Shown: positions 35,896-43,580, numbered from the stretch's first letter. The stretch: DNA of 64,000 nt from Shewanella gaetbuli (GCF_023284065.1 NZ_JAKIKP010000007.1:124001-188000), one strand, 5' to 3'. Numbers and translations are program-made. Notes: generated by a model not told the origin, from the letters alone.

Positions 35896-35910
35896 GCAAT
35901 GCCTGTGCCA
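35896..35910 (-). promoter_or_regulatory. Sigma-54 (-24/-12) promoter upstream of hsdR
   Basis: On the minus strand the sequence is TGGCAC-AGGCA-TTGC, an exact fit to the core TGGCAC-N5-TTGC with GG and GC 10 bases apart. Transcription would start near 35,884, about 20 bases before the hsdR ATG. It lies in the 69-bp gap directly after the sigma-54 activator gene, which is where such a promoter is expected. Confidence 0.8.
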
Positions 35911-35934
35911 ATTTAACGATTAAAATCCATTTAA

Positions 35935-37437
35935 TTATTTCTCTGAATCAATGCCCAAACGTTTTATCCAATTTGTTAGTGTTTGATGGTCTTTTAAACC
36001 TAACATTTTTGTTGCGTGTTTTTTTACATTACCGCTAGCTTTTAACGCTGCTTTAACATACTTTTTCTGCATATCATCAGTAAGTTGCACTATATCAACT
36101 TTGTCATGATATGACATAGATATATCACAATCACGGTTTAAATTTTGTTTTTTTATGATGGCATTCAAAATATCTTGTTCTGACACAACGGAAGATTCAG
36201 CCCACAAGAAAGCCCGGTTTAAGGTGCTCCATAACTCCCTAATATTGCCTGGCCATGGCTGACTACAAATAACATTAATTCCCTTTTCGGAAATATTTTT
36301 ACTTACAAAATTGGGGTGCTTTGAATTTAGGTGATTTATTTGCTCAACCAATTGATTAACAATGTATGGCATATCGGCTAAACGATCGCGCAACGCTGGC
36401 ATTTTAATAATACCGACAGCTAAGCGATAAAATAAGTCTTCTCTGAATTTCCCTTGGGCAACTAGTAATGGCAGATCTTGATGGGTTGCTGCAATAATAC
36501 GTACATTAACGATAATGTTTTTAGTGTCACCTAAACGGGTAATTTCCCCTTGTTGTAGTGCTCTTAGTAGTTTCACTTGTACATTTAGCGACAACTCCCC
36601 TACTTCATCTAAAAATAATGTGCCGCCATCTGCTTGTTCAAATAAACCTGGATGATCTTTTTCTGCGCCCGTAAAAGCGCCTTTTTTATGTCCAAACAAT
36701 GTTGAGTCGACAATATTTTCTGCTAGTGCACCGCAATTGATAACTCTAATAGGCTTTTGTGCCCGTAAACTTCCTTGATGTATGGCTTTGGCCATTAATT
36801 CTTTACCGGTTCCTGTCTCACCAAGAATTAAAGCTGGTAGTTCAGAACCAGAAATTTTTTGGGCTTTATAAACCACCGATTTCATTATGTCTGAGTAAGC
36901 CGTGAGCTCATTAAACGCTGAGCACATTCGGGGTTCGGAAGTGACTTTTGATGCTATGCCCTTAGCCGCCGATTGCACATAGGCTTGAGCAAAGTCGATA
37001 GGAATATTGACTTCAATAATCTCATTTGAAGGGGATGCTTGTAAGAAGTTAACGTTAGATTTACTTTTGCCAATGAGAACTGAAAGCGTTGTCATTGCTG
37101 GCGTGCCTGAAGTCAGATTTATTGATAGTGTTTCAGCCTCATCACTTAGCTTGGATATCCATCTCTCGGCGACTTTGGCAATAGATTGGTAGTCAATTGG
37201 ACTATTAATGTGTGCTTTGTAAACCTGAATATCATTTGCCGGACGGTTTGAAATGGTCATTCTTTTTTTGAGAAAGCGTTCAAAATGCCCCCATTTTTCT
37301 TCGTCTTTGTTGGATAGTATTACGATTTTATCAAAAGCTTGCTGTGATTTAGTCGCAATTGAACTGATTGCGGCATGTTCATCGTTAAGCATGTTATCTA
37401 GGTCTTTAGTACCTAGCCAAGTTAGAAGAGTATGCAT
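35935..37437 (-). CDS. Sigma-54 activator with N-terminal CARF-like sensor
   Basis: The 500-residue protein is an enhancer-binding protein. The AAA+ domain (about 180-410) has Walker A GETGTGKE (206-213), the sigma-54 contact loop GAFTGA (253-258) and FLDEVGE. A Fis-type helix-turn-helix closes the C-terminus (NVKKHATKMLGLKDHQTL). The first 165 residues are not a response-regulator or GAF domain. They have the CARF-type marks WLGT (7-10) and NLTSGTPAMTTL (107-118), as in RtcR and cyclic-oligonucleotide sensors. The next gene downstream is hsdR with a sigma-54 promoter in front. I infer that ligand binding turns on the defence operon. Confidence 0.88.
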   Translation of the reverse strand: MHTLLTWLGTKDLDNMLNDEHAAISSIATKSQQAFDKIVILSNKDEEKWGHFERFLKKRMTISNRPANDIQVYKAHINSPIDYQSIAKVAERWISKLSDEAETLSINLTSGTPAMTTLSVLIGKSKSNVNFLQASPSNEIIEVNIPIDFAQAYVQSAAKGIASKVTSEPRMCSAFNELTAYSDIMKSVVYKAQKISGSELPALILGETGTGKELMAKAIHQGSLRAQKPIRVINCGALAENIVDSTLFGHKKGAFTGAEKDHPGLFEQADGGTLFLDEVGELSLNVQVKLLRALQQGEITRLGDTKNIIVNVRIIAATHQDLPLLVAQGKFREDLFYRLAVGIIKMPALRDRLADMPYIVNQLVEQINHLNSKHPNFVSKNISEKGINVICSQPWPGNIRELWSTLNRAFLWAESSVVSEQDILNAIIKKQNLNRDCDISMSYHDKVDIVQLTDDMQKKYVKAALKASGNVKKHATKMLGLKDHQTLTNWIKRLGIDSEK

Positions 37438-37504
37438 CCATGGGTACTCATAAAAAAGAATTGTAAATAATCTTACATTAAATAATTAATTTTACTATGA
37501 AGAT

Positions 37505-37729
37505 TTATTCCTCAATATACTCAATGACATCCTCAACTTTACAACCAAAGTACTGGCATAAAGAATCAATCGCTTTTGTCGTTGTTGAATACTCATAACT
37601 TGGATTCATCATCTTAGATAATGCGGTTCTATTTACGCCAGCGGAGTCAGCAACCTCTTGAAGGGTAATCTTCCTTCTCTCTTTAAATTCTTTTTCTGCT
37701 ATTAACTCTTTGATTTTAAACCTAATCAA
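37505..37729 (-). CDS. Small Xre-family (Cro/CI-type) repressor
   Basis: The 74-residue protein is a compact helix-turn-helix domain (KITLQEVADSAGVNRTALSKM) with the C-terminal phrase IDSLCQYFGCKVEDVIEYIEE typical of small Xre/YozG-type regulators. It starts with TTG at 37,729, with AAGGGTG 7 bases upstream. It is 67 bp upstream of the sigma-54 activator on the same strand and divergent from the excisionase/integrase genes. The GTTCC-N5-GGAAC palindromes in the shared gap are its likely operators. Confidence 0.85.
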   Translation of the reverse strand: MIRFKIKELIAEKEFKERRKITLQEVADSAGVNRTALSKMMNPSYEYSTTTKAIDSLCQYFGCKVEDVIEYIEE

Positions 37730-37766
37730 TTTTATTCACCCTTAAATGATGTAAAAAAACCAAAAT

Positions 37767-37781
37767 GTTCCTTGCAGGAAC
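37767..37781. promoter_or_regulatory. Operator 1 (GTTCC-N5-GGAAC)
   Basis: GTTCCTTGCAGGAAC is a palindrome with 5-base arms that extends to 6-base arms around TGC. It covers the -35 box of the candidate xis-int promoter and lies 38 bp upstream of the TTG start of the Xre gene. The same consensus recurs 34 bp away. Confidence 0.6.
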
Positions 37782-37800
37782 GATAAACAAATGCTCTAAT
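37772..37800 (+). promoter_or_regulatory. Candidate promoter of the xis-int module
   Basis: A TTGCAG -35 box (37,772-37,777), a 17-base spacer and a TCTAAT -10 box (37,795-37,800) lie 50 bp before the excisionase-like ATG. Operator 1 overlaps the -35 box and operator 2 begins at the base after the -10 box, as expected of a repressed promoter. Confidence 0.5.
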
Positions 37801-37815
37801 GTTCCTATGCGGAAC
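37801..37815. promoter_or_regulatory. Operator 2 (GTTCC-N5-GGAAC)
   Basis: GTTCCTATGCGGAAC, extended outwards to ATGTTCC and GGAACAT, sits 34 bp from operator 1, about three helical turns. A further half site, GGAACAT, occurs at 37,831-37,837. The repeated consensus around one promoter points to cooperative repressor binding. Confidence 0.6.
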
Positions 37816-37849
37816 ATATTTACTACACTAGGAACATTTGGAGCGTGCT

Positions 37850-38086
37850 ATGAAACAAACGTTACTCAATGCTAAAGAACTTTCTCAAAGAATAAAGTTT
37901 AGTGCACCATATATCAACCATACATTGAAAGATAATGTTTTCATTGAGGGGGTTCATTACATTAAACCTTTTGGTGGTCGTAAGATTTTTTATATTTGGG
38001 AGGAAATAGAAAGGGAACTATTTAAAAAATCTAAGTCTGTTCAAGTGCTTGTTCCAATGGCGAGAGGAGGTATTTGTCATGGCTAG
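37850..38086 (+). CDS. Excisionase-like small DNA-binding protein
   Basis: The 78-residue protein (ATG at 37,850; an upstream in-frame start at 37,838 is less likely) has a winged-helix/MerR-like N-terminus (LLNAKELSQRIKFSAPYIN) and a short basic wing (HYIKPFGGRKIFYIW). This is the usual form of island excisionases or recombination directionality factors. Its last codons overlap the integrase start by 8 bases, so the two are translationally coupled. Confidence 0.68.
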   Translation: MKQTLLNAKELSQRIKFSAPYINHTLKDNVFIEGVHYIKPFGGRKIFYIWEEIERELFKKSKSVQVLVPMARGGICHG

Positions 38087-39302
38087 CATTAGAGCTCGCA
38101 GTGGAAAATTATTTTTTGATTTCACTTATCAAGGCATTCGATGTCGTGAACAAACACTTTTAATTGATAACCGCCAAAATCGAGCCAAGCTAAATAGCAT
38201 TTTAACTACTATAGAAGCTGAAATACGCTTAAACAGGTTTGTTTTTAAGAACTATTTCCCCTCAAGTTCGAAGTGTGCTGCTTTTTGGGATTATGATTTA
38301 AAAGTCGAGCAATACATATCAGAAAATACAGCCCCTTTGACCACGCACATTTTATCTAACATTCCAAAATTTGGAGAGTTTGCAGACGAGTGGCTTGCTG
38401 AAAATAAAATCCAATGGAAGAAAAGTCATTACAAGAATGTAGTAATGATTGTTGAGAACTATTTATTACCTGTGTTTGGTCAAGTTAGGCTTGATGAGAT
38501 TACTCGCGCTCAAATAATCAAATTTAGGGCGGCAATTGCTAGCCCCAAACGCTCTAACGTAAAAGATAAACTCAGTAATGACTGGATCAACCATGTGATG
38601 ACACCTCTACGAGGTATTTTGAATGAATCGGCAATGCGTTATGAGTTTCCTACACCGTTCATCAATATTAAACCATTGAAAATTGATAAGACTCCGATTG
38701 AGCCCTTTAGCCTAATTGAAGTCCAACGTTTCCTTGCTAACGTTCGTGCTGATTTCCGTGATTATTATATTGTGCGATTTTTTACTGCCATGAGAACAGC
38801 AGAGATTGATGGTTTGAAATGGCAATTTGTCAATTTTGAACGAAAGGAAATACTCATTCAAGAAACACTGGTTGACGGCAATGTGGAAACACCCAAGACA
38901 TCGGCATCTTATCGCTGTATTCAACTGTCTCAACCCGTTGTGGATGCGTTAAAGCGCCAATACTCTATAACAGGCAATAATGCTTATGTTTTTTGTAATG
39001 CGAATGGTAATCCTCTAGAACACCGGAATGTAACCAAACGCATATGGTATCCGGCTCTCAATGAGGTGAACTTGAAAAGAAGAAGGCCTTATCAAACTCG
39101 ACATACCTGTGCCACCTTGTGGTTGGCCGCTGGCGAAAACCCTGAATGGATAGCAAAGCAAATGGGTCACAGCACCACAAAGATGCTTTTTGAAGTCTAC
39201 AGCCGCTATGTGCCGAATGCTACACGACAAGATGGTAGCGCCTTTGACCTACTGATTAAACAAACAGACTTTATCGCTATTGAGGAGTTGTGTGATGAAT
39301 AA
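38079..39302 (+). CDS. Tyrosine-type island integrase
   Basis: The 407-residue protein starts at the ATG at 38,079 behind GAGAGGAGG; the longer open frame from 38,049 lacks this. It has an N-terminal arm-binding domain (SGKLFFDFTYQGIRCREQT, DUF3596-like), a SAM-like core-binding domain (about 100-200) and the catalytic domain. Visible catalytic residues are the Arg in TAMRTAEI, the His and Arg in TRHTCATL, GHS, and the Tyr in VYSRYVP. It should integrate and excise the island. The last 8 bases overlap the next gene. Confidence 0.92.
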   Translation: MASIRARSGKLFFDFTYQGIRCREQTLLIDNRQNRAKLNSILTTIEAEIRLNRFVFKNYFPSSSKCAAFWDYDLKVEQYISENTAPLTTHILSNIPKFGEFADEWLAENKIQWKKSHYKNVVMIVENYLLPVFGQVRLDEITRAQIIKFRAAIASPKRSNVKDKLSNDWINHVMTPLRGILNESAMRYEFPTPFINIKPLKIDKTPIEPFSLIEVQRFLANVRADFRDYYIVRFFTAMRTAEIDGLKWQFVNFERKEILIQETLVDGNVETPKTSASYRCIQLSQPVVDALKRQYSITGNNAYVFCNANGNPLEHRNVTKRIWYPALNEVNLKRRRPYQTRHTCATLWLAAGENPEWIAKQMGHSTTKMLFEVYSRYVPNATRQDGSAFDLLIKQTDFIAIEELCDE

Positions 39303-40158
39303 GGCAATTTTTGTGTGGATTAAAGACATTAAAATAAGTGGCTCTTTACCAACGGCTAACTGTCAGTTTATCTCTAATTATAAAACGATGCATGCTATCA
39401 CTTCAGCCGAAATAGCAAGAACTAGTCAAACAAGCTGTGGATTGGCTCAAATAGTATTCGGTCACGATAGTCAGGGAAATATCGTAATTTGCTCTATTAA
39501 ACCAATTTATACCCAATGCTCTGAAAATGTATATTTTCAGCTAGTTAACATGATTGATCCAAAAAATGAAAACTTAGTTGGTCGGTTTTTAAAACTCATC
39601 AGTTTTATCACTTACTCAGAACTTCAGCCATTTACTGATTTTATTCTAAGTAACGCAAGAATTCTAAATGCATTTATGCAATCTCAAGCCAGCTATGCTC
39701 ATCATCATGCTAATATAAATGGCTTGTTTGAACACAGTATTGAGGTCGCTGAAATGACTTATCATAACGCAAAGCACTTAAAACATTCCGAAATAGAATG
39801 TCAGACAGGCTTAATTGCTGGGCTATTTCATGATATAGGTAAAATCTATCCCGCCTTACACAGTAAAACTGATTCCTATGTTGCTGGCCCCCATGAAAGT
39901 TTTAACTTTGCTATTCTTGCAAAACCTTTAGGGGAACTAGGCACTCAAAATAGTAAGGTTTTTGCACTATTAAGTGAATTACTTGCGGCAAAACCATATG
40001 GCCATAAAACTCGATACGCAATGGAGTATGTTCTTAAGCAGGCTGACCGTACCTCAGCAGAATCGAACTTTGTAAAAAAGCAATTCGAAGAACTACCAAC
40101 GCATTACTTTTTCACTAAAAAAAATGGCAAGCTAATATACAGATTGAACAGTCTTTAA
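39295..40158 (+). CDS. HD-domain protein of the integrase module (TraI/MobI-like)
   Basis: The 287-residue protein (ATG at 39,295, overlapping the integrase stop) has an HD metal-dependent phosphohydrolase domain. HHHANINGLFEHS (about 135-150) supplies the first His residues and GLIAGLFHDIGKI the HD pair; ADRTSAE later supplies a further Asp. The HD part resembles that of TraI-type putative relaxase/helicase proteins of integrative elements, but the protein is short and has no helicase or relaxase motif. It may hydrolyse a nucleotide or cyclic nucleotide. It is coupled to the integrase. Confidence 0.72.
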   Translation: MNKAIFVWIKDIKISGSLPTANCQFISNYKTMHAITSAEIARTSQTSCGLAQIVFGHDSQGNIVICSIKPIYTQCSENVYFQLVNMIDPKNENLVGRFLKLISFITYSELQPFTDFILSNARILNAFMQSQASYAHHHANINGLFEHSIEVAEMTYHNAKHLKHSEIECQTGLIAGLFHDIGKIYPALHSKTDSYVAGPHESFNFAILAKPLGELGTQNSKVFALLSELLAAKPYGHKTRYAMEYVLKQADRTSAESNFVKKQFEELPTHYFFTKKNGKLIYRLNSL

Positions 40159-40181
40159 CTAATGTTTTGGAGAATTTATAA

Positions 40182-40514
40182 ATGACAGATAAATACATAG
40201 GCTATGCAGAATACTTTGCGACTGGCGAGGGCTTAACAAAGTTTGTTGCTTCCGGAACAAAAGAAGAAATCATGAACTCCGCAGAACCTTTTATGTCTCG
40301 TTGTTTGACGTATTTCTCTATCCATGAAATACGTGATGCTCTAGAAGACGTTCAGAAAGATGAAGAATGTATTAAAAACCATAAAAATATAAATTATGAA
40401 GCTATAAGAGTAGCTTACTTTCTAAGGGGACATGCGCCTATTGTCGCTCAAACAATTCATGAGAACAATGGATATTATTCCTTCTCTTACAAGTTTTATA
40501 TAAATTTTTCCTAA
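40182..40514 (+). CDS. Small hypothetical protein after the HD gene
   Basis: I do not recognise this 110-residue protein. It has no signal peptide or membrane helix. It is acidic with helices (HEIRDALEDVQKDEECI) and a Tyr/Phe-rich end. It follows the HD gene by 23 bases with GGAGAATTTATAA before the ATG, so it is the last gene of the integrase operon. Confidence 0.65.
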   Translation: MTDKYIGYAEYFATGEGLTKFVASGTKEEIMNSAEPFMSRCLTYFSIHEIRDALEDVQKDEECIKNHKNINYEAIRVAYFLRGHAPIVAQTIHENNGYYSFSYKFYINFS

Positions 40515-40639
40515 CAATAATTTCACTCGTTTCATGGATTATATTTATATCGATAAAGCAACCACTGCCTAGCTTTAAGAACAGGTAATTGTATTATTTT
40601 AGTTCCTGTTAACTTATGAGGTGAAGATATCACCTCTAA

Positions 40640-40873
40640 CTAGGTGGCCAAATTAACCGTACCACTACACCCTTTGTGATAGGTCGCAAGGCATGGCTAT
40701 TTTCAAATACCCCGCGTGGTGCACGTGCCAGCGCAATCCTTTTTAGTCTCATAGAAACAGCGAAGGCCAACGACCTAGTCGTACATACGTATATCGCTAA
40801 TTGCCTGCAAGGCTTGGCGGAGAACCCAAGTGACGTTGAGCCTTTACTACCGTGGAATATCAAGCAAAGATAA
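40640..40873 (+). pseudogene. IS66-family transposase C-terminal fragment
   Basis: The open reading codes for the end of an IS66 TnpC-type transposase: FVIGRKAWLFSNTPRGARAS, then SLIETAKAND and the terminal EPLLPWNIKQ. Upstream of position 40,640 the frame is closed by a stop and no further transposase can be traced. No IS66 ends are visible. It is a relic within about 540 bp otherwise lacking genes. Confidence 0.85.
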
Positions 40874-41070
40874 ATAGGTAGGTGTATTTTCCCAGACACT
40901 AACTCTTATACGAATTTTTCCGTGGTTCGACCTCTAAAATGTATGTATACTCACACAAGATTCTGATATCTATTGAGTTTCAAAATTAATGACAGCAACA
41001 TAGACGGAATCCAAAGATGGAAAAATGCCATCTATAAAGCAAAGCGTTATATTGATTGGGGAAATCATAC

Positions 41071-41562
41071 ATGAGAGTAATTCTGTTACTTGCTCTACTT
41101 TTAGTAGTGCCATTTACAACGTATGCACAATCATTTGAGGAAAAATCAATTGATGAATTTTTGACACTTAAGGACTTTTCTTCTGTTGGAGAATTTGAAG
41201 AGTATATAGGCGATTATGTCCAAAACTGTTTAGATCACAGTTATGGTGGCTCTCTTGCAGTTAGGTGCTTTATTAATTATGAAATATGGGATAGAGAGCT
41301 TAACTTTTATTATCAGCTACTTTATAGAAATTTAAGTGATGATGGTAAGTCGACCTTGAAGAATAGCCAAATCTCTTGGCTAAAAACAAGGGACAATTCG
41401 ATAGCATTTAATAGACTATTGTTGAATGGACGATACGAAGATAAAATTGGCACTATGTATATTGCTATGAGAGCAGGTGATGCTAGTGAAGCTATAAGCC
41501 CAATTATTAAACAAAGAGCACTTCTCCTTAAATCTTGGTTAGAATACCAGCGTGCAAATTAA
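41071..41562 (+). CDS. Secreted LprI-like protein in a probable integron cassette
   Basis: The 163-residue protein begins at the ATG at 41,071 (MRVILLLALLLVVPF, signal peptide cut after TYA); a TTG at 41,056 is less likely. The mature part has a DUF1311/LprI-type core: Cys residues in QNCLDHS and RCFINYE, then SQISWLKTRDN. It is probably periplasmic and may inhibit host lysozyme, as proposed for LprI; that is family knowledge. The gene is flanked by similar short sequences (AGCAAAGCGTTATATT before, AGCAAGGCGATATT after) and by an attC-like hairpin, so it probably entered as a gene cassette. Confidence 0.75.
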   Translation: MRVILLLALLLVVPFTTYAQSFEEKSIDEFLTLKDFSSVGEFEEYIGDYVQNCLDHSYGGSLAVRCFINYEIWDRELNFYYQLLYRNLSDDGKSTLKNSQISWLKTRDNSIAFNRLLLNGRYEDKIGTMYIAMRAGDASEAISPIIKQRALLLKSWLEYQRAN

Positions 41563-41574
41563 TAATAGCAAATT

Positions 41575-41683
41575 GCTTAACAGTGACAGTAAACATTTGG
41601 AATTTTTGGTTTGGTTAGCTTCAGTGTTTACGTATCTTGGCTTGTGTTCAGTCGCGAATTAGCTACATCCTAGCAAGGCGATA
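41575..41683 (+). repeat. attC-like integron recombination site (degenerate)
   Basis: It begins 12 bases after the LprI-like stop with GCTTAAC, an exact RYYYAAC core. GTAAACA (41,589-41,595) pairs with TGTTTAC (41,625-41,631), and the far end reads AGCAAGGCGATA, close to the AACAAGGCGTTA end of superintegron sites but lacking the GTT. Length and layout fit a VCR-type attC. The damaged end suggests it is inactive. Confidence 0.45.
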
Positions 41684-41740
41684 TTCGACAACCTATTTTT
41701 GACAATTATACAAATTAAGTGTAACCATCCCTTATATCGA

Positions 41741-42514
41741 TCATATTTTGAGAGAGTTTTCCTCATTTAACCGCTCATACAATTTGGGCGGTAAATCATT
41801 CAGTGATTCATGTGGCCGATCATAATTATATTCTTCAATCCAACTATCTGTGACTTCTCTTACCTCAGTCAAGCTATTGAACAAGTAACAGTCTAATACT
41901 TCATTTCGATAAGTGCGGTTGAATCGTTCTATATACGCATTTTGTGTAGGTTTCCCAGGCTTAATAAAATCTAACTTAATGCCATGTTGCTCAGCCCAAA
42001 TCTCAAGTGCATGTGAAATAAACTCTGGCCCATTATCTTGCCTTAAACGCTTTGGATAACCGCGATAGGCAGCTATTCTATCAAGTACACGTATAACCCG
42101 TTGCGCAGGTAAGCTTGAGTCCACTTCTATAGCTAAAGCTTCACGATGATAACCATCAATGACATTAAACGTTCTAAACGATTTTCCTGAAAATAAGTTA
42201 TCGCTCATGAAATCCATCGACCAGCACTCATTAACTTTGGCTGGAACAGCCAGCGGATCTGGCTCACGAGAAGGTAAGCGTTTTTTGCCTTTTCGACGTA
42301 AGTTAAGCTTCAAACCACAATAAATACGGTACACACATTTATGGTTCCATTTATGCCCGAGGAGTCGTAGCCGTTTAAATATCCTGCGAAATCCATAAGC
42401 CTTATGTTTTTCAGCAATGTCAGATACTGCTTCAATGATGTCATTATCATCGATACGTTTGAGTTGATAATAAAATGTGCAACGACTGATACTTAACGCA
42501 TCACAAGCCAACAC
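41741..42514 (-). CDS. IS3-family transposase OrfB (DDE integrase domain)
   Basis: The open frame from the ATG at 42,514 encodes 257 residues, but the natural product is an OrfAB fusion: the frame continues back to the slippery site, adding AIKPAERKGLAHYAINEFG. Visible parts are the HTH_21-like start (HKAYGFRRIFKRLR) and the DDE core WSMDF, RQDNGPEF and the Glu in YIERFNRTYRNEVL. It ends with ESLNDLPPKLY. All three acidic residues are present, so it can be active. Confidence 0.92.
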   Translation of the reverse strand: MLACDALSISRCTFYYQLKRIDDNDIIEAVSDIAEKHKAYGFRRIFKRLRLLGHKWNHKCVYRIYCGLKLNLRRKGKKRLPSREPDPLAVPAKVNECWSMDFMSDNLFSGKSFRTFNVIDGYHREALAIEVDSSLPAQRVIRVLDRIAAYRGYPKRLRQDNGPEFISHALEIWAEQHGIKLDFIKPGKPTQNAYIERFNRTYRNEVLDCYLFNSLTEVREVTDSWIEEYNYDRPHESLNDLPPKLYERLNEENSLKI

Positions 42515-42573
42515 AACACCTAGGCCAAATTCATTAATGGCATAATGGGCTAACCCTTTTCGCTCTGCTGGCT

Positions 42574-42843
42574 TTATAGCTTTTTTTCAACAATATCTTT
42601 GAGTGCCATGTTTTGTAGGCTGACGTCAGCGAACATCTTTTTAAGTTTAGCGTTCTCGGCTTCTAATTCCCGCATGCGAGATAAATCAGAGGCTTGCATA
42701 CCACCATATTTAGATTTCCATTTGTAATAGGTACTTTGACCCACATTATGTTTGCGGCATAACTCTGGCACCGACATTGCGCCAGACTCGCCTTCTTTGA
42801 GGATGTTGATAATTTGGCTTTCAGTAAAACGTGTCTTTTTCAT
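42574..42843 (-). CDS. IS3-family OrfA (helix-turn-helix protein)
   Basis: The 89-residue protein begins at the ATG at 42,843 (MKKTRFTES), with GGAG 6 bases upstream. It has the HTH_Tnp_1 domain (IINILKEGESGAMSVPELC, GQSTYYKW) and a leucine-zipper-like end (LEAENAKLKKMFADVSLQ). It binds the IS ends and, through a -1 frameshift, forms the N-terminus of the OrfAB transposase. Confidence 0.92.
   Translation of the reverse strand: MKKTRFTESQIINILKEGESGAMSVPELCRKHNVGQSTYYKWKSKYGGMQASDLSRMRELEAENAKLKKMFADVSLQNMALKDIVEKKL
42580..42586 (-). promoter_or_regulatory. Programmed -1 frameshift site (A AAA AAG)
   Basis: The minus strand reads G followed by seven A and then GC, containing the heptamer A-AAA-AAG used by IS911 and other IS3 elements. 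It lies 3 codons before the orfA stop. A -1 slip enters the orfB frame without any stop. The heptamer is disrupted in the dead copy at 30-604. Confidence 0.8.
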
Positions 42844-42915
42844 GTGATTCTCCATTTGGTTTAGTGTAAATGGAAAACTCTATTTAAAACATTCTGATTT
42901 TAAGGGAGGGTTACA

Positions 42916-43317
42916 ATAACTCACTATTCAAAGCTGAACCGCTGCTAAATTAACAATTAGCGAATGTGTCTAAATTTACTTTACATCATGATTGGTACCA
43001 ATTTATAAGAAATTTAGCTACATCTAAAGGCAAAATACTAATGAGAATCTTTTAGGGTGGTGGTCATAGATTTATGACAAAAAAATTGTTCGTGCCAACA
43101 TGTTTGGCACAAAATGGGCACAAAACCAGAATTTCAAGCTTTTGAGGTAAAGTTAGACTTTGAAAGAATTAATATGCGGATGATGAAATTTTATTTTAAG
43201 AAAATAGAATTTTTAGAATATAATATGATTTGGCACCAGATTTTATCTTTATGGCACAGAAACAGGTTTGGCTATACTGAAGCGCACACCTGCAAGCTAT
43301 TGAATAATAATAAGAAA
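42916..43317. other. Gene-free stretch next to the tRNAs with possible integrase arm sites
   Basis: About 400 bp has no credible gene. It holds a hairpin GTGCCAA-CATGT-TTGGCAC at 43,093-43,111, a related TGGGCACA next to it, and two more TGGCAC copies at 43,231-43,236 and 43,252-43,257. Such short repeats near a tRNA 3' end are typical of arm-type binding sites of tyrosine integrases. Confidence 0.4.
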
Positions 43318-43394
43318 TGGTACACCCGAGTGGACTCGAACCACCGACCCCTACCATGTCAAGGTAGTGCTCTAACCAGCTGAGCTACGGGTGT
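43318..43394 (-). tRNA. tRNA-Val(GAC)
   Basis: The 77-base gene has a 7-bp acceptor stem ACACCCG/CGGGTGT, anticodon GAC within TTGACAT, the T-loop GGTTCGAGTCC and an encoded CCA at 43,318-43,320. It is the second gene of a tandem pair on the minus strand. Confidence 0.96.
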
Positions 43395-43422
43395 ATATTT
43401 GAAGTGCTTGAGGAAATAAAAT

Positions 43423-43499
43423 TGGTACACCCGAGTGGACTCGAACCACCGACCCCTACCATGTCAAGGTAGTGCTCTAACCAGCTGAGCTACGGGTGT
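43423..43499 (-). tRNA. tRNA-Val(GAC), tandem copy
   Basis: This gene is identical to the other tRNA-Val(GAC) in the window by eye, with the same acceptor stem, GAC anticodon and encoded CCA. The repeat period is 105 bp. It is the first of the pair to be transcribed. Confidence 0.96.
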
Positions 43500-43539
43500 A
43501 CATTCTGTAAAAACAGTATTTCCTTACAGAGCGGACGCT

Positions 43540-43568
43540 ATATTAAGTGTGATAACTAATGCATGCAA
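43540..43568 (-). promoter_or_regulatory. Promoter of the tRNA-Val pair
   Basis: The minus strand has TTGCAT (43,563-43,568), 17 bases, then TAATAT (43,540-43,545), followed by the GC-rich stretch AGCGTCCGC. A G+C-rich discriminator is typical of stringently controlled stable-RNA promoters. Confidence 0.6.
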
Positions 43569-43580
43569 GTAAAAGTTATC

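Larger units (their letters stand above)
41720..42915 (-). mobile_element. Complete IS3-family insertion sequence
   Basis: The 1,196-bp element has matching ends: TGTAACCATCCCTTA at the left and, reversed, TGTAACCCTCCCTTA at the right. It holds two overlapping-phase genes, orfA and orfB, joined by a slippery site. Flanking bases (AAG at left, ATA at right) do not form an obvious target duplication, so a rearrangement may have followed insertion. Two dead copies of the same element lie at 30-604 and 13,781-13,828. Confidence 0.92.

Noticed and set aside
40636..40899. Minus-strand open frame of 87 codons
   Set aside because: It is the shadow of the IS66 transposase fragment on the plus strand.
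43114..43383. Plus-strand open frame ending inside the tRNA-Val gene
   Set aside because: Its last third is the tRNA read backwards (YTRVDSNHRPLPCQG), a common false gene; there is no ribosome site.
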